Part shown: in pieces, positions 1-9,993 of the stretch
Layout of the letters: the number at the start of each line of letters is the position of its first letter
Position numbering within the stretch: the stretch's first letter is position 1
Assembly (NCBI RefSeq): GCF_003755185.1
Contig: NZ_RKIC01000010.1
Coordinates: 496,001 to 560,000 of the forward strand
Origin: Frigoribacterium sp. PhB24
Lineage (GTDB): Bacteria; Actinomycetota; Actinomycetes; Actinomycetales; Microbacteriaceae
Length of the DNA: 64,000 nt
Reading direction: 5' to 3'
Position numbers and translations under genes: made by a program
The notes under the pieces: generated by a model
Database searches by the model: none
What the model was told of the DNA's origin: nothing
The model's input: only the letters and a program-made list of their open reading frames with translations

Positions 1-956
<956 letters not shown>

Positions 957-1802
957 TCAGAGCCGGTAGTCGACGACGACCGGAGCGTGGTCCGACCACC
1001 GCTGGTCGTAGGCGGCCGCTCGGTCGACCACGTAGTGCTCGACGGTGTCGGCCAACGCCGGGGTGGCCAACTGGTAGTCGATGCGCCAGCCGGTGTCGTT
1101 GTCGAAGGCCTGACCGCGCCAGGACCACCACGAGTAGGGCCCCTCGACCTCGCCAGCGAAGCGACGACCCACGTCGACCCAGCCGAGGCCTTCCCCGCCG
1201 GTGCCGTCGACCGTCGCGACCTGCTCGCCCGCCGGCCCGAGGAAGCGGTCGAAGTACGACCGCTCACGGGGGAGGAAGCCGGCGCGCTTGACGTTGCCTT
1301 TCCAGTTCTTGATGTCGAGCTCGCGGTGCCCCACGTTGAGGTCGCCCGTGACCACCGAGAGCTCGTTGTGGGCGGCGAGCTCGGGGAGCCGCGCCGACAT
1401 GGCGTCGAGGAACTTCCATTTCTCGTCCTGCTTGGGGGTGCCGACCTCGCCCGAGTGGACGTACGTGCTGACCACGGTCACGACGGTGCCGTCGATCTCG
1501 TAGTCCGCCTCGAGCCAGCGGCCGGCACTGTCGAAGTCGTCGGGCCCGAGCTCGACGCGGTGCACGTGGGCCTTGCCCCTGCTGGCGATGGCGACCCCGG
1601 CCCGGCCCTTCGCGGTCGCCGGGTCGTGGACGACGTTCCACTCGGGGCCGAGCAGCCCCTCGAGATCGTCGGTCGAGGCGCGCACCTCTTGCAGCGTGAG
1701 GACGTCGACGTCGCGCTCCGAGAGCCAGTCGCCCATGCCCTTGCGGAAGGCGGCGCGGACGCCGTTGACGTTGACGGTGGCGAGACGGAGGCGCGTGGAC
1801 AT
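957..1802 (-). CDS. xth: Exodeoxyribonuclease III / AP endonuclease
   Basis: A 281-residue endonuclease/exonuclease/phosphatase-fold protein, expected to cut DNA at abasic sites and remove 3' blocks in base excision repair. It begins MSTRLRLATVNVNGVRAAF, with the metal-binding LQEVR near residue 40, the VTGDLNVGH block in the middle, and the terminal SDHAPVVVDY block holding the catalytic histidine, all hallmarks of the XthA/ExoA family. I chose the ATG at 1802; the frame stays open further upstream, but that extension is low-complexity and runs into the start of the next gene. The distance to trpS downstream is short. Length and motifs are normal for the family. Confidence 0.93.
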   Translation of the reverse strand: MSTRLRLATVNVNGVRAAFRKGMGDWLSERDVDVLTLQEVRASTDDLEGLLGPEWNVVHDPATAKGRAGVAIASRGKAHVHRVELGPDDFDSAGRWLEADYEIDGTVVTVVSTYVHSGEVGTPKQDEKWKFLDAMSARLPELAAHNELSVVTGDLNVGHRELDIKNWKGNVKRAGFLPRERSYFDRFLGPAGEQVATVDGTGGEGLGWVDVGRRFAGEVEGPYSWWSWRGQAFDNDTGWRIDYQLATPALADTVEHYVVDRAAAYDQRWSDHAPVVVDYRL

Positions 1803-1812
1803 GGGCTCCAGA

Positions 1813-2973
1813 CTAGCGGCGGGCACCGTCACGGGTGCCGTCCGGGGGGCCCGTGGGCGGGACGTCGGACGGGCCGCCGCGGCGTACGCCACGCAGCGAC
1901 CGCGAGAGCAGGCCACGGGCGCCGTCGACGAGACGACCGCCGCGCGACCGGGCCCGCGCCTCCTGGGCTCGTCGTTCCTCCTCGAGGCGCCGCAGGCGGG
2001 CCGCCTCCTGATGCGGGTCGGCGAGGACGCCGAGGTCGTCCATGCCGACGGCGATCCAGCCGGCGCTGAGCAGCAGCACCTGGCAGAGCAGGTTGATCAC
2101 GATCAGCAGTCCGACGATCGCCGCGAACGAGGCGACCAGGGGGTTCGAGCCCGTGGCACGCAGCACGACGCCGCCGACGACCGTCAACGAGACGAACCCG
2201 GCCGCACCGATCATCGCCCCCGAGAGCAGGCGGCGGAAGGGGATGTGCAGGCCTGCCAACACGCGGAACAGGACGGCGAGCACCGCGGTCTCGAAGACGA
2301 ACACCAGGACGACGCCGACCACACGGAGGGTCGTCTCGCCGACGATCGACCGGGTCGAGACGCCGACGCCGGACAGCAGGCCCGACACCGCCGTGGTGCT
2401 GACCAGCGACAGCGTCGCCGAGACGACGACCGCGGCGCCGAACGCCAGTGCCAGGCCGAGGTCCCGCACGATCAGCCGGCCCAGGGGCGTGACGGCCTGT
2501 GGCGCCCGGAACACGATCCGCACGCAGTCGCGCATGCTGCCGAGCAGCGTGACGGACGACACGAGCAGACCGAGCAGGGCGACGGCCCCGGTCCACCCGA
2601 AGACCGACGCGTCGAGCAGCAGCTCGGGGTCGACGACGCCCGTGCCGTCGGCGTCCTGGATCAGCCCGGGCACGGCCGAGCGGATGAACACGATCAGTTC
2701 GTCCCGCAGCAGTCGGTCACCCGAGACGACGAAGCCCGCGACCGAGAAACCCACCCAGAGGGCCGCGAACAGGGCGAACAACGCCTGGTAGGTCAGTCCC
2801 GCCGCGAGCAACGGCCCCTTCGCGGTGACGTGCCGTGCCAGCACGCGGGTGGGGCGTGATCCCGCGACGAGCGAGCCGGCTCGCCGCGCCCGCGTGGACG
2901 GGCCGCCGACCGAGGAGGCGCGGGTCGCCTCGACCGGGTCGGGCGTCGGTTCTCGGGTCCACGGCGCACGCAT
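1813..2973 (-). CDS. YihY/BrkB-family inner-membrane protein
   Basis: A 386-residue polytopic membrane protein of the YihY/virulence factor BrkB family; members are widespread and their transport or envelope role is unsettled. A basic, proline-rich N-terminus (residues 1-50) is followed by about six hydrophobic segments, beginning around GLTYQALFALFAALW and ending near LLIVINLLCQVLLLSAGW. The KGPLLAAGLTYQALFALF segment is the typical family signature. The C-terminal tail of about 70 residues is charged (RRLEEERRAQEARARSR) and probably cytoplasmic. I chose the ATG at 2973 because the upstream extension lacks family character. It is divergent from ptsI and only 10 bases from the exonuclease gene downstream, so likely its operon partner. 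Confidence 0.85.
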   Translation of the reverse strand: MRAPWTREPTPDPVEATRASSVGGPSTRARRAGSLVAGSRPTRVLARHVTAKGPLLAAGLTYQALFALFAALWVGFSVAGFVVSGDRLLRDELIVFIRSAVPGLIQDADGTGVVDPELLLDASVFGWTGAVALLGLLVSSVTLLGSMRDCVRIVFRAPQAVTPLGRLIVRDLGLALAFGAAVVVSATLSLVSTTAVSGLLSGVGVSTRSIVGETTLRVVGVVLVFVFETAVLAVLFRVLAGLHIPFRRLLSGAMIGAAGFVSLTVVGGVVLRATGSNPLVASFAAIVGLLIVINLLCQVLLLSAGWIAVGMDDLGVLADPHQEAARLRRLEEERRAQEARARSRGGRLVDGARGLLSRSLRGVRRGGPSDVPPTGPPDGTRDGARR

Positions 2974-3064
2974 GCGTCCAGGGTAGGGGTGGTCGGGCGA
3001 GGCGGTCCGGGCCACCGGGATCGGCACCTGGATCGACGCTGGCCGGACGTCCGGGCGTTCCGTC

Positions 3065-3070
3065 TACGAT
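3065..3070 (+). promoter_or_regulatory. Putative -10 box of ptsI (TACGAT)
   Basis: TACGAT fits the actinobacterial TAnnnT -10 consensus. Transcription from about 7 bases downstream would give a leader of roughly 65 bases containing the ptsI ribosome site. No clear -35 box is seen. Confidence 0.45.
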
Positions 3071-3138
3071 GGACCGACCGTGGGCGTGCCCGGCATTCTG
3101 CCGCACGTCCCCACCATCGAGACTCGAAGAGGTTCACC

Positions 3139-4788
3139 GTGGCACTACAGGGCGTTGGCGTCGGACGTGGAGTGGCCGTCGGCCCCGTCAAGAAGATGCC
3201 CGATCCGCTGCCCGAGCCGGGCACCGACCCTCGCACGGCGGACGCGGCCATCGAGTACGACGCCGTGCTCACGGCCCTGTCCGCCGTCGCCGCCGACCTC
3301 ACGGCGCGGGGCGAGAAGGCCGGTGGGGAGGCGAAGGACGTCCTCGACGCCCAGTCGCTGATGGCGCAGGACCCGACCCTCACCGACGACGTGAAGGCGC
3401 GCATCGACGACGGTCGCACCGGCGAACGCGCCGTCCACGAGGCCTTCGCGGCCTTCCAAGAGCTGCTGGTCGGCATGGGCGGCTACATGGCCGAGCGCGC
3501 CACCGACCTCGGCGACGTCGCACAGCGCGTCATCGCCTCGCTGCGCGGGGTCCCCGCTCCGGGCGTGCCCGAGAGCGACACCCCCTTCGTGCTCGTCGCG
3601 CCCGACCTCGCCCCCGCCGACACCGCGCTGCTCGACCTCGACAAGGTGCTCGCGCTCGTCACCCGTGACGGCGGTCCCACGTCGCACACGGCCATCCTCG
3701 CGCGGTCGAAGTCGATCCCCGCCATCGTCGGGGTGACCGGCGCGCTCGACCTGGCCGACGGGACCGTCGTCGTGGCTGACGCCGCGACCGGCGTGGTGAC
3801 GGTCGACCCCTCCGCCGACGAGATCGCCGATGCCGAGAAGCGCATCGCCGACCGTGCCGCCGCAGCCGCCGCCCCTCTCACCGACGGTGCGCTGGCCGAC
3901 GGCCACGCCGTCCCGTTGCTCGCCAACCTCGGTGCGCCGGGTGAGGCGGCGGGCGCGATCGAGCTCGGTGCCGAGGGCGTGGGCCTGTTCCGCACCGAGT
4001 TCCTGTTCCTGGGCAACTCCTCCGCGCCCACCGTCGAGAGCCAGACCGCGAGCTACACCGCTCTGCTCGAGGCCTTCCCGGGCAAGAAGGTCGTGGTCCG
4101 TGCGCTCGACGCGGGCGCCGACAAGCCCCTCAGCTTCCTGAACGACGCCCACGAAGAGAACCCCGCGCTCGGTCTGCGCGGCCTCCGCGCGCTGCGGGTC
4201 AAAGAAGACATCCTGCGTGACCAGCTGACCGCGCTCGCCGAGGCGCAGGCCGCGACCACCGCCGACCTCTGGGTCATGGCGCCCATGGTCAGCGACGCGG
4301 AAGAGACCGAGTACTTCGTCACCCTGGGCCGCGAGCTCGGCCTGAAGACCGTCGGCGTGATGGCCGAGGTCCCCTCGCTCGCCGTGCTCGCCGACCAGAT
4401 CTTCGCCAGCGCCGACTTCGTCAGCGTGGGCACCAACGACCTGACGCAGTACACGATGGCGGCCGACCGTATGCTCGGCTCGGTGGCCGCCTACCAGGAC
4501 CCGTGGCACCCGGCCGTGCTGCGCCTGGTCAAGTCGCTCGGTGATGCCGGTGCGGCGGCGGGCAAACCGGTGGGCATCTGTGGCGAGGCCGCGGCCGACC
4601 CGCTCCTGGCCGTGGTGCTCGTCGGTCTCGGTGCCACCACGCTCTCGATGACGCCGGCCGCGCTGGCCGACGTGCGTCTCGAGCTCTCGCGGTACTCCCT
4701 CGAGCAGGCTCGTGCCCTCGCGGCCGCCGCCGTCGCCGCGACCACCGCAGCCGGCGCACGAGAGGCCGCCGAAGCCGTCACCGCCTGA
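3139..4788 (+). CDS. ptsI: PTS enzyme I (phosphoenolpyruvate-protein phosphotransferase)
   Basis: Takes phosphate from phosphoenolpyruvate and passes it to HPr, driving all PTS sugar uptake; cytoplasmic. The 549-residue length is normal for a compact enzyme I. Order seen: HPr-binding N-terminal part (about 1-145), the phospho-histidine swivel with GGPTSHTAILAR (active His183), and a C-terminal PEP-binding barrel with GLFRTEFLFL, a VVRALDAGADKP block, and the closing SVGTNDLTQY and CGEAAADP blocks. The start is a GTG behind AGAGG; the frame is open further upstream but lacks enzyme I sequence. No HPr gene lies beside it, which is unusual though known in actinobacteria. Its nearest PTS partners here are the IIA and IIB genes about 17 kb downstream. 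Confidence 0.95.
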   Translation: MALQGVGVGRGVAVGPVKKMPDPLPEPGTDPRTADAAIEYDAVLTALSAVAADLTARGEKAGGEAKDVLDAQSLMAQDPTLTDDVKARIDDGRTGERAVHEAFAAFQELLVGMGGYMAERATDLGDVAQRVIASLRGVPAPGVPESDTPFVLVAPDLAPADTALLDLDKVLALVTRDGGPTSHTAILARSKSIPAIVGVTGALDLADGTVVVADAATGVVTVDPSADEIADAEKRIADRAAAAAAPLTDGALADGHAVPLLANLGAPGEAAGAIELGAEGVGLFRTEFLFLGNSSAPTVESQTASYTALLEAFPGKKVVVRALDAGADKPLSFLNDAHEENPALGLRGLRALRVKEDILRDQLTALAEAQAATTADLWVMAPMVSDAEETEYFVTLGRELGLKTVGVMAEVPSLAVLADQIFASADFVSVGTNDLTQYTMAADRMLGSVAAYQDPWHPAVLRLVKSLGDAGAAAGKPVGICGEAAADPLLAVVLVGLGATTLSMTPAALADVRLELSRYSLEQARALAAAAVAATTAAGAREAAEAVTA

Positions 4789-4883
4789 CCCGTCACCGCC
4801 TGACCCGGCGGCGCGGTGCTCCGGCGGCGCCGTGAGCCGGTGTCGCGGCGCCGGGCCTGTGGCGCCCCGGTGTCACGTGGGCC

Positions 4884-5627
4884 TCAGCGCCCGCTGATCT
4901 CCGCGCGGCGGTCGTCGAGGTGGTCGGCGAGCTCGCCCCAGGCGACGACCACGTCGCGGAGGGCACCCGCGGTGCTCTCGTCGAGCACCGAGACGAGCCC
5001 TCGGGGGTCGTCGACGAGGACGAGCGCGCTCGAGCGTGACAACACGGCGTACGACGACGATCGGTCGCCTACAGGGGCGTTCGTGCCCCGCAACTCGAGG
5101 TGCAGCCGGCCCGACGACCGTGTCAGGCGAGCGCGGACCGGGTCGCCGTCCGAGGCGAAGAACTCGGCCAGCGCCTCCCGGTCGTCCGACAGGACGTCGC
5201 GCTCCCACCCGTTCTCGGCGAGGCGTGAATCGGCACCCGCCACCGATTGCCAGAGGACGACGGACCTCTCGGTGGGAGAGGCTCCGGGGCGGAGGCCGAA
5301 CCGCGCCTCCACGTTGTCCGCGACGGCGGCGGCCACCGCTGCGCGGTCCACCGACGGAGTCGGATCGAGGCGGTCCACCACGACCGAGACGACGGCGTCC
5401 AGTTCACGCGGCCAGACCGACACACGGGTCTCGTCCAGCAGGCGGTCGTGGTCGCCCGAGAGCAGGGCTCTCTCGACGAGCTCGTCGAGGCGGGCGAGGG
5501 CCCGGCCGAGCTCGCGGTCGGCGGTGGGTCGCAGGGGCGGTCTCGTCCTGACGGCTGCGGAGAAGGCGCGACGGCGTTCCCGCTGGTCGCCGGGGCGTTC
5601 GCCGTTGCGGTACGGGCGTCGCCTCAC
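4884..5627 (-). CDS. Hypothetical protein
   Basis: I do not recognise this 247-residue protein. It is soluble-looking: no signal peptide or membrane segment, a basic N-terminus (RRRPYRNGERPGDQRERRR), a helical acidic middle (about 45-130), and a C-terminal part with short beta-like stretches (RLHLELRG, ALVLVDDP). The start is a GTG whose first bases overlap the stop of a 20-codon open frame with a good ribosome site. It converges on ptsI and is divergent from the DUF6177-like gene, 189 bases away. The amino acid composition is coherent for coding sequence, and codon third positions are GC-rich, so I consider it a real gene of unknown role. Confidence 0.6.
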   Translation of the reverse strand: MRRRPYRNGERPGDQRERRRAFSAAVRTRPPLRPTADRELGRALARLDELVERALLSGDHDRLLDETRVSVWPRELDAVVSVVVDRLDPTPSVDRAAVAAAVADNVEARFGLRPGASPTERSVVLWQSVAGADSRLAENGWERDVLSDDREALAEFFASDGDPVRARLTRSSGRLHLELRGTNAPVGDRSSSYAVLSRSSALVLVDDPRGLVSVLDESTAGALRDVVVAWGELADHLDDRRAEISGR

Positions 5628-5686
5628 GCGATCGCTCGCGGGGACGACCGGCGGGGCCGGCGGTCGAGACGTCGGACGTCGTGCAT
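5624..5686 (-). CDS. Possible 20-residue leader peptide (uORF)
   Basis: A short frame encodes MHDVRRLDRRPRRSSPRAIA. It has an ATG, a GAGAGG ribosome site 7 bases upstream, and its TGA overlaps the GTG of the hypothetical gene by four bases (GTGA). The arrangement would allow translational coupling. It is arginine-rich and could also be chance; the alternative is that translation of the downstream gene starts independently. Confidence 0.2.
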   Translation of the reverse strand: MHDVRRLDRRPRRSSPRAIA

Positions 5687-5816
5687 GGCGTGCCTCTCGA
5701 GGGTCGGTGGCGATGACGGTGACCCAGCCTAGGCCGCGCAGGCCGTCCCGGGCCGCGCTGTTCCGAGTCCGCCGTGCATCCGGTCACGGCCGTCCCGCAC
5801 GGAGCAGACTCGACGA

Positions 5817-6932
5817 GTGGGCATCCCAATTCGACACCCGTTGGTCGACGCGATCACGTCGCGCGCCGTCCGGGTCGACAGCAGGGCCCGCGTCGTCCGA
5901 CTCAGTCGTCCGCTCGCGGACCTCCTCGGTCGACCCGCGACGAGTCGACGTGTCGTGCTCGTCACCAGCGAGCGGTCACGGCTGACGGTCGGACTCCGGG
6001 CCGCGCTCGTCGCCGCCGGGGGAGTCTGGGCGGTTCACGACGACCACGGCCGCCTGCGCGACGGCCTCGCAGGTGTGCCCTACGACGACGTCGACCACGC
6101 GGCGGCCGAACCGGACGCCGAGTCCGCCGCGGTCCCCGCCGCCGAGCGGCTGCCGGTCATCGCCGACGCCGTCGACACCACCTGCCAGCTCAGCGTCGAC
6201 CTGACGGTGCTGCACCGGGCGTCCCACGACACGAGCCTGGGAGGCGCGGTCGAGATCCTCGGAGCGGCCGCCTCGGGCTCCGTCCCGGCCCGATGGGGGA
6301 CGACCGAGCCCCTCGGGCACATCTGGGATCGCTGGGTTCTCACCCAGCACGCCCGTCACCAGGCTCCCGAGACCGTCCGGGTCGTCGTCGAGGGGCCGCA
6401 CCTCTCGGCGACGATCACCGCGCGGGTCACCGACCACGGCATCGAAGAGACCACGGCGTTGACGGTCGACGTGACCGACGGGTCGCTCGACGACGCGATC
6501 GAACGACTGACCGACGCCCTCGGCCACATCGCCGAATCGTCGCTGCCGACCTTCGCCCTGGTCATCGCCCGCGAGGGCGAGTCCGACCGGTGCGTCCGCG
6601 CGGTGACGTACCCGCCGCCGAACCCGGTCGCCCTCTTGATCGGGGCGCCGTCCGTCCGACGGCTGGGCCTCGAGCGCTCGGCGCTCGACGCCGAACGACC
6701 CGTCGTGGTCGTCGGCCGGCCTCGTCTGCCGGCCTACGTCGTCCCCCTGGGTGACGCGGCCACCTCGGGGTGGAACGCTCTGCACCGCACCCTCGAAGCC
6801 GTCGGCCCCGAGCGTCTCGCCCAACTCGTCGCCAGCCCGCTGCTGCAGGCCTGGGAGGAAGACCTGCACGAACTGGACCTGCTGCACGAGAGCTCGATCG
6901 AGGCCGAGCGCCCCGCCGAGGACGAGGCCTGA
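5817..6932 (+). CDS. DUF6177-like protein
   Basis: A 371-residue soluble protein resembling the actinobacterial DUF6177 group, of unknown function. It opens MGIPIRHPLVDAITSRAVRV, then RRVVLVTSERSRLTVGLRAAL, and ends in an acidic helix (QAWEEDLHELDLLHESSIEAE). Some relatives are, from memory, found near type VII secretion genes, but none is visible here, so I infer no role. No signal peptide, membrane segment or catalytic motif is apparent. The start is a GTG without a convincing ribosome site. Its stop overlaps the next gene's ATG by one base (TGATG), so the two are surely cotranscribed and probably work together. Confidence 0.55.
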   Translation: MGIPIRHPLVDAITSRAVRVDSRARVVRLSRPLADLLGRPATSRRVVLVTSERSRLTVGLRAALVAAGGVWAVHDDHGRLRDGLAGVPYDDVDHAAAEPDAESAAVPAAERLPVIADAVDTTCQLSVDLTVLHRASHDTSLGGAVEILGAAASGSVPARWGTTEPLGHIWDRWVLTQHARHQAPETVRVVVEGPHLSATITARVTDHGIEETTALTVDVTDGSLDDAIERLTDALGHIAESSLPTFALVIAREGESDRCVRAVTYPPPNPVALLIGAPSVRRLGLERSALDAERPVVVVGRPRLPAYVVPLGDAATSGWNALHRTLEAVGPERLAQLVASPLLQAWEEDLHELDLLHESSIEAERPAEDEA

Positions 6933-7279
6933 TGCCCCGCGACATCACCATCCTGAGTCCGCACGTGTACGACCAGCTCGATCTCGCCACCGCGGCCCAC
7001 GCGGTCGACGGTTCGCTCGGCGTGCGTGAGATCGACGGTGGAGACGCCCTCCAGGTGTTCGCGGCGGGTGGCGTGGCCCTTCTCACGGTGTACCAGGCGG
7101 CCGAGGTGACCGAGGTGGACGAGCTCGACCGACTGCTGCCCGATCCGCCTTCGGTGCGCCTCCCGGTCTTCTGGATCGACGCCGTCGCCCCGCTGGGCGA
7201 CGAGGGCGAGACCGGTGTCTCGGTCGCTCTCCGGCTGGCGCTCGGCCTGGAGGCCGCGTGCATCGTCGAGGACGACTGA
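6932..7279 (+). CDS. Small hypothetical protein coupled to the DUF6177-like gene
   Basis: A 115-residue acidic protein, not recognised. It begins MPRDITILSPHVYDQLDLATAA and ends in an acidic VEDD. The sequence alternates beta-like and helical stretches (ALQVFAAGGVALLTVYQA, SVRLPVFWIDAV) and lacks signal peptide or membrane segments. The ATG overlaps the stop of the preceding gene by one base. The tight coupling suggests a partner of the DUF6177-like protein. A strong hairpin follows 37 bases after its stop, so this is the last gene of the unit. Confidence 0.6.
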   Translation: MPRDITILSPHVYDQLDLATAAHAVDGSLGVREIDGGDALQVFAAGGVALLTVYQAAEVTEVDELDRLLPDPPSVRLPVFWIDAVAPLGDEGETGVSVALRLALGLEAACIVEDD

Positions 7280-7316
7280 CGCGGCGACGATCCAAAGCAG
7301 CGACCTGCGACACGGA

Positions 7317-7349
7317 TGAGGGCCCGACCACAAGGTGGTCGGGCCCTCA
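7317..7349. terminator. Bidirectional hairpin terminator between the small hypothetical gene and sdhB
   Basis: A perfect 14-base-pair GC-rich stem (TGAGGGCCCGACCA and its complement) with a 5-base loop sits between two convergent genes. There is no long U tract, as is usual in high-GC actinobacteria. Confidence 0.85.
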
Positions 7350-7369
7350 TTCGGGTCTGTGGCCGGGCC

Positions 7370-8125
7370 TCAGGCCCGGCCGCGCAGCACGGCCTGCTTC
7401 ACCTCGGCGATGGCCTGGGTGACCTGGATGCCGCGCGGGCACGCCTCGGTGCAGTTGAAGGTGGTGCGGCAACGCCACACGCCCTCTTTGTCGTTGAGGA
7501 TGTCGAGGCGGACCTGGGCACCCTCGTCCCGGGAGTCGAAGATGAAACGGTGCGCGTTCACGATCGCGGCCGGGCCGAAGTACTGGCCGTCGGTCCAGAA
7601 GACCGGGCAGCTCGACGTGCACGCGGCGCAGAGGATGCACTTGGTCGTGTCGTCGAAGCGCTCGCGCTGCGTGGCGCTCTGCAGGCGCTCCTTGTCGGGC
7701 TTCGACGACGCCATGAGGAACGGCTGGATCTCGCGGTACGACTGGAAGAAGGGCTCCATGTCGACGACGAGGTCCTTCTCGAGCGGGAGGCCCTTGATGG
7801 CCTCGACGTAGATCGGCTGCGAGATGTCGAGGTCCTTGATCAGGGTCTTGCAGGCCAGCCGGTTGCGACCGTTGATGCGCATCGCGTCCGACCCGCAGAC
7901 GCCGTGGGCGCACGAGCGACGGAACGTCAGCGAACCGTCCTGCTCCCATTTGATCTGGTGCAGGGCGTCGAGCACGCGGTCGGTCGGCAGCACCTGCACG
8001 TCGAAGTCCTGCCAGCGGGGCTCGTCGTCGACCTCGGGGTCGTACCGACGGATGATCAGCGTCGCCGTGAACGTGGGGACGGCGTCGGCGCCCTGGGGCT
8101 TGTTCTCGAGGACTGCGGTGCTCAT
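7370..8125 (-). CDS. sdhB: Succinate dehydrogenase iron-sulfur subunit
   Basis: Carries electrons from the flavoprotein to the membrane quinone site of complex II. The 251-residue protein holds an N-terminal 2Fe-2S ferredoxin domain with CAHGVCGSDAM and a further cysteine in RLACKTL, and a C-terminal domain with CILCAACTSSCP and C..ACPRGIQ, supplying ligands for the 4Fe-4S and 3Fe-4S clusters. It is the last gene of sdhCDAB, one base after sdhA, and is followed by the shared terminator hairpin. Length and cysteine pattern are normal. Succinate-quinone direction is inferred from the aerobic actinobacterial type. Confidence 0.96.
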   Translation of the reverse strand: MSTAVLENKPQGADAVPTFTATLIIRRYDPEVDDEPRWQDFDVQVLPTDRVLDALHQIKWEQDGSLTFRRSCAHGVCGSDAMRINGRNRLACKTLIKDLDISQPIYVEAIKGLPLEKDLVVDMEPFFQSYREIQPFLMASSKPDKERLQSATQRERFDDTTKCILCAACTSSCPVFWTDGQYFGPAAIVNAHRFIFDSRDEGAQVRLDILNDKEGVWRCRTTFNCTEACPRGIQVTQAIAEVKQAVLRGRA

Positions 8126-8126
8126 G

Positions 8127-9935
8127 TCAGTACTTCCGTTCCATCGGCTGGTAGTTCGTGATCACGACGGGCTTGGTGTCGAGGCGGATGTGGTCGCCCG
8201 CCAGCGACGAATGCGCGTCACCGGTGAGGTACGCCATCGTGTGGACGAGCCAATTCTCGTCGTCGCGCGTGGGGTAGTCCTCGCGGAAGTGACCACCGCG
8301 GCTCTCTTGACGCGAGCGCGCCGAGTACACGACGACCTCGGCGAGGTCGAGCAGGAATCCCAACTCGATCGCCTCGAGCAGGTCGGTGTTGAAGCGCTTG
8401 CCCTTGTCCTGCACCGAGATGTTCTTGAACCGCTCGCGCAGGTCGGCGATCACGTGCGTGACCTCGTCGAGCGTCTCTTCGGTACGGAACACCTGGGCGT
8501 TCCGGTCCATGCTGTCCTGCAGCTCTTTGCGCAGCGTCGCGATGCGCTCGGTGCCGGTCGCGTTGCGGACGTCCTCGACGAGACCACGGACGAAGGCGGC
8601 CGGGTCGGCCGGCAGCGGCACGAACGGGGCGTCCTTGACGAACTCGACCGCGTTGTTGCCGGCCCGCTTGCCGAACACGTTGATGTCGAGCAGCGAGTTC
8701 GTGCCCAGACGGTTCGAGCCGTGCACGCTGACGCAGGCGCACTCGCCGGCGGCGTAGAGGCCCGGAACGACCGTCGTGTTGTCGCGCAGCACCTCGGCCT
8801 TGACGTTGGTGGGGATGCCGCCCATGGCGTAGTGGGCCGTCGGCAGCACGGGCACGGGCTCGGTGTAGGGCTCGACACCCAGGTAGGTGCGGGCGAACTC
8901 GGTGATGTCGGGCAGCTTGGCGTCGATCACGGCCGGGTCGAGGTGCGTGATGTCGAGGTAGACGTAGTCCTTGTGCGGTCCGGCCCCTCGGCCCTCGCGG
9001 ATCTCGGTCGCCATGCAGCGCGCCACGATGTCGCGGGGCGCGAGGTCTTTGATGGTGGGGGCGTAGCGCTCCATGAAGCGCTCGCCTTCGCTGTTGCGCA
9101 GGATCGCGCCCTCGCCGCGGGCGGCCTCGCTCAGCAGGATGCCGAGACCGGCGAGGCCGGTCGGGTGGAACTGGAAGAACTCCATGTCCTCGAGCGGCAG
9201 GCCCTTGCGCCAGATGATGCCCACGCCGTCACCCGTGAGGGTGTGTGCGTTCGAGGTGGTCTTGTAGATCTTGCCGAAGCCACCGGTGGCGAAGATGACG
9301 GCCTTGCCCTGGAAGACGTGCAGGTCGCCGGTCGAGAGCTCGTACGCGATGACGCCCGCGGGGCGCTCTTCGCCGTCGATCTCTCCCATGATGAGGTCGA
9401 GCACGTAGAACTCGTTGAAGAAGTTGATGCCGTGCTTGACGCAGTTCTGGTACAGCGTCTGCAAGATCATGTGCCCGGTGCGGTCGGCGGCGTAGCAGGC
9501 GCGGCGGACGGGGTTCTTGCCGTGTTCGGCCGTGTGGCCGCCGAAGCGACGCTGGTCGATCTTGCCCTCGGGCGTGCGGTTGAACGGCAGGCCCATGTTC
9601 TCGAGGTCGAGGACCGCGTCGATGGCCTCTTTGGCCAGGATCTCGGCGGCGTCCTGGTCGACGAGATAGTCCCCGCCCTTGACGGTGTCGAAGGTGTGCC
9701 ACTCCCAGTTGTCGTCCTCGACGTTGGCGAGGGCGGCGGCCATGCCGCCCTGGGCGGCACCGGTGTGCGAACGGGTCGGGTAGAGCTTCGAGATCACCGC
9801 GGTGCTGGCGTTCGGGCCGGCCTCGATGGCCGCCCTCATGCCCGCACCCCCGGCCCCGACGATGACGATGTCGTGCTGGTGGTAGTGGACGCCGTCGACG
9901 ACGGTGCTGGTGGGTGCGGGGGAGGGTGTGGTCAC
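8127..9935 (-). CDS. sdhA: Succinate dehydrogenase flavoprotein subunit
   Basis: Oxidises succinate to fumarate with covalently bound FAD, on the cytoplasmic side of the membrane. The 602-residue protein has the dinucleotide-binding [10 protein letters not shown] near residues 27-36 and the FAD-linking histidine in [10 protein letters not shown] (His57). Further family blocks are QFHPTGL, the [10 protein letters not shown] substrate loop and [12 protein letters not shown]. The C-terminal helical domain ends in the typical MERKY. The start is a GTG ([10 protein letters not shown]); a short flexible N-terminus precedes the FAD domain. It lies between sdhD (58 bases upstream) and sdhB (one base downstream). 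Confidence 0.97.
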   Translation of the reverse strand: MTTPSPAPTSTVVDGVHYHQHDIVIVGAGGAGMRAAIEAGPNASTAVISKLYPTRSHTGAAQGGMAAALANVEDDNWEWHTFDTVKGGDYLVDQDAAEILAKEAIDAVLDLENMGLPFNRTPEGKIDQRRFGGHTAEHGKNPVRRACYAADRTGHMILQTLYQNCVKHGINFFNEFYVLDLIMGEIDGEERPAGVIAYELSTGDLHVFQGKAVIFATGGFGKIYKTTSNAHTLTGDGVGIIWRKGLPLEDMEFFQFHPTGLAGLGILLSEAARGEGAILRNSEGERFMERYAPTIKDLAPRDIVARCMATEIREGRGAGPHKDYVYLDITHLDPAVIDAKLPDITEFARTYLGVEPYTEPVPVLPTAHYAMGGIPTNVKAEVLRDNTTVVPGLYAAGECACVSVHGSNRLGTNSLLDINVFGKRAGNNAVEFVKDAPFVPLPADPAAFVRGLVEDVRNATGTERIATLRKELQDSMDRNAQVFRTEETLDEVTHVIADLRERFKNISVQDKGKRFNTDLLEAIELGFLLDLAEVVVYSARSRQESRGGHFREDYPTRDDENWLVHTMAYLTGDAHSSLAGDHIRLDTKPVVITNYQPMERKY

Positions 9936-9993
9936 GGTTCTTTCCGGTGGTGGACGTGCGGCCGGGGGCCGGAGTGGACGGTGGGCCGGGTGC

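Noticed and set aside
3145-4509. 454-codon leftward frame antisense to ptsI
   Set aside because: The sense frame has all enzyme I motifs; the antisense frame has biased Gly/Val/Glu composition and no motif.
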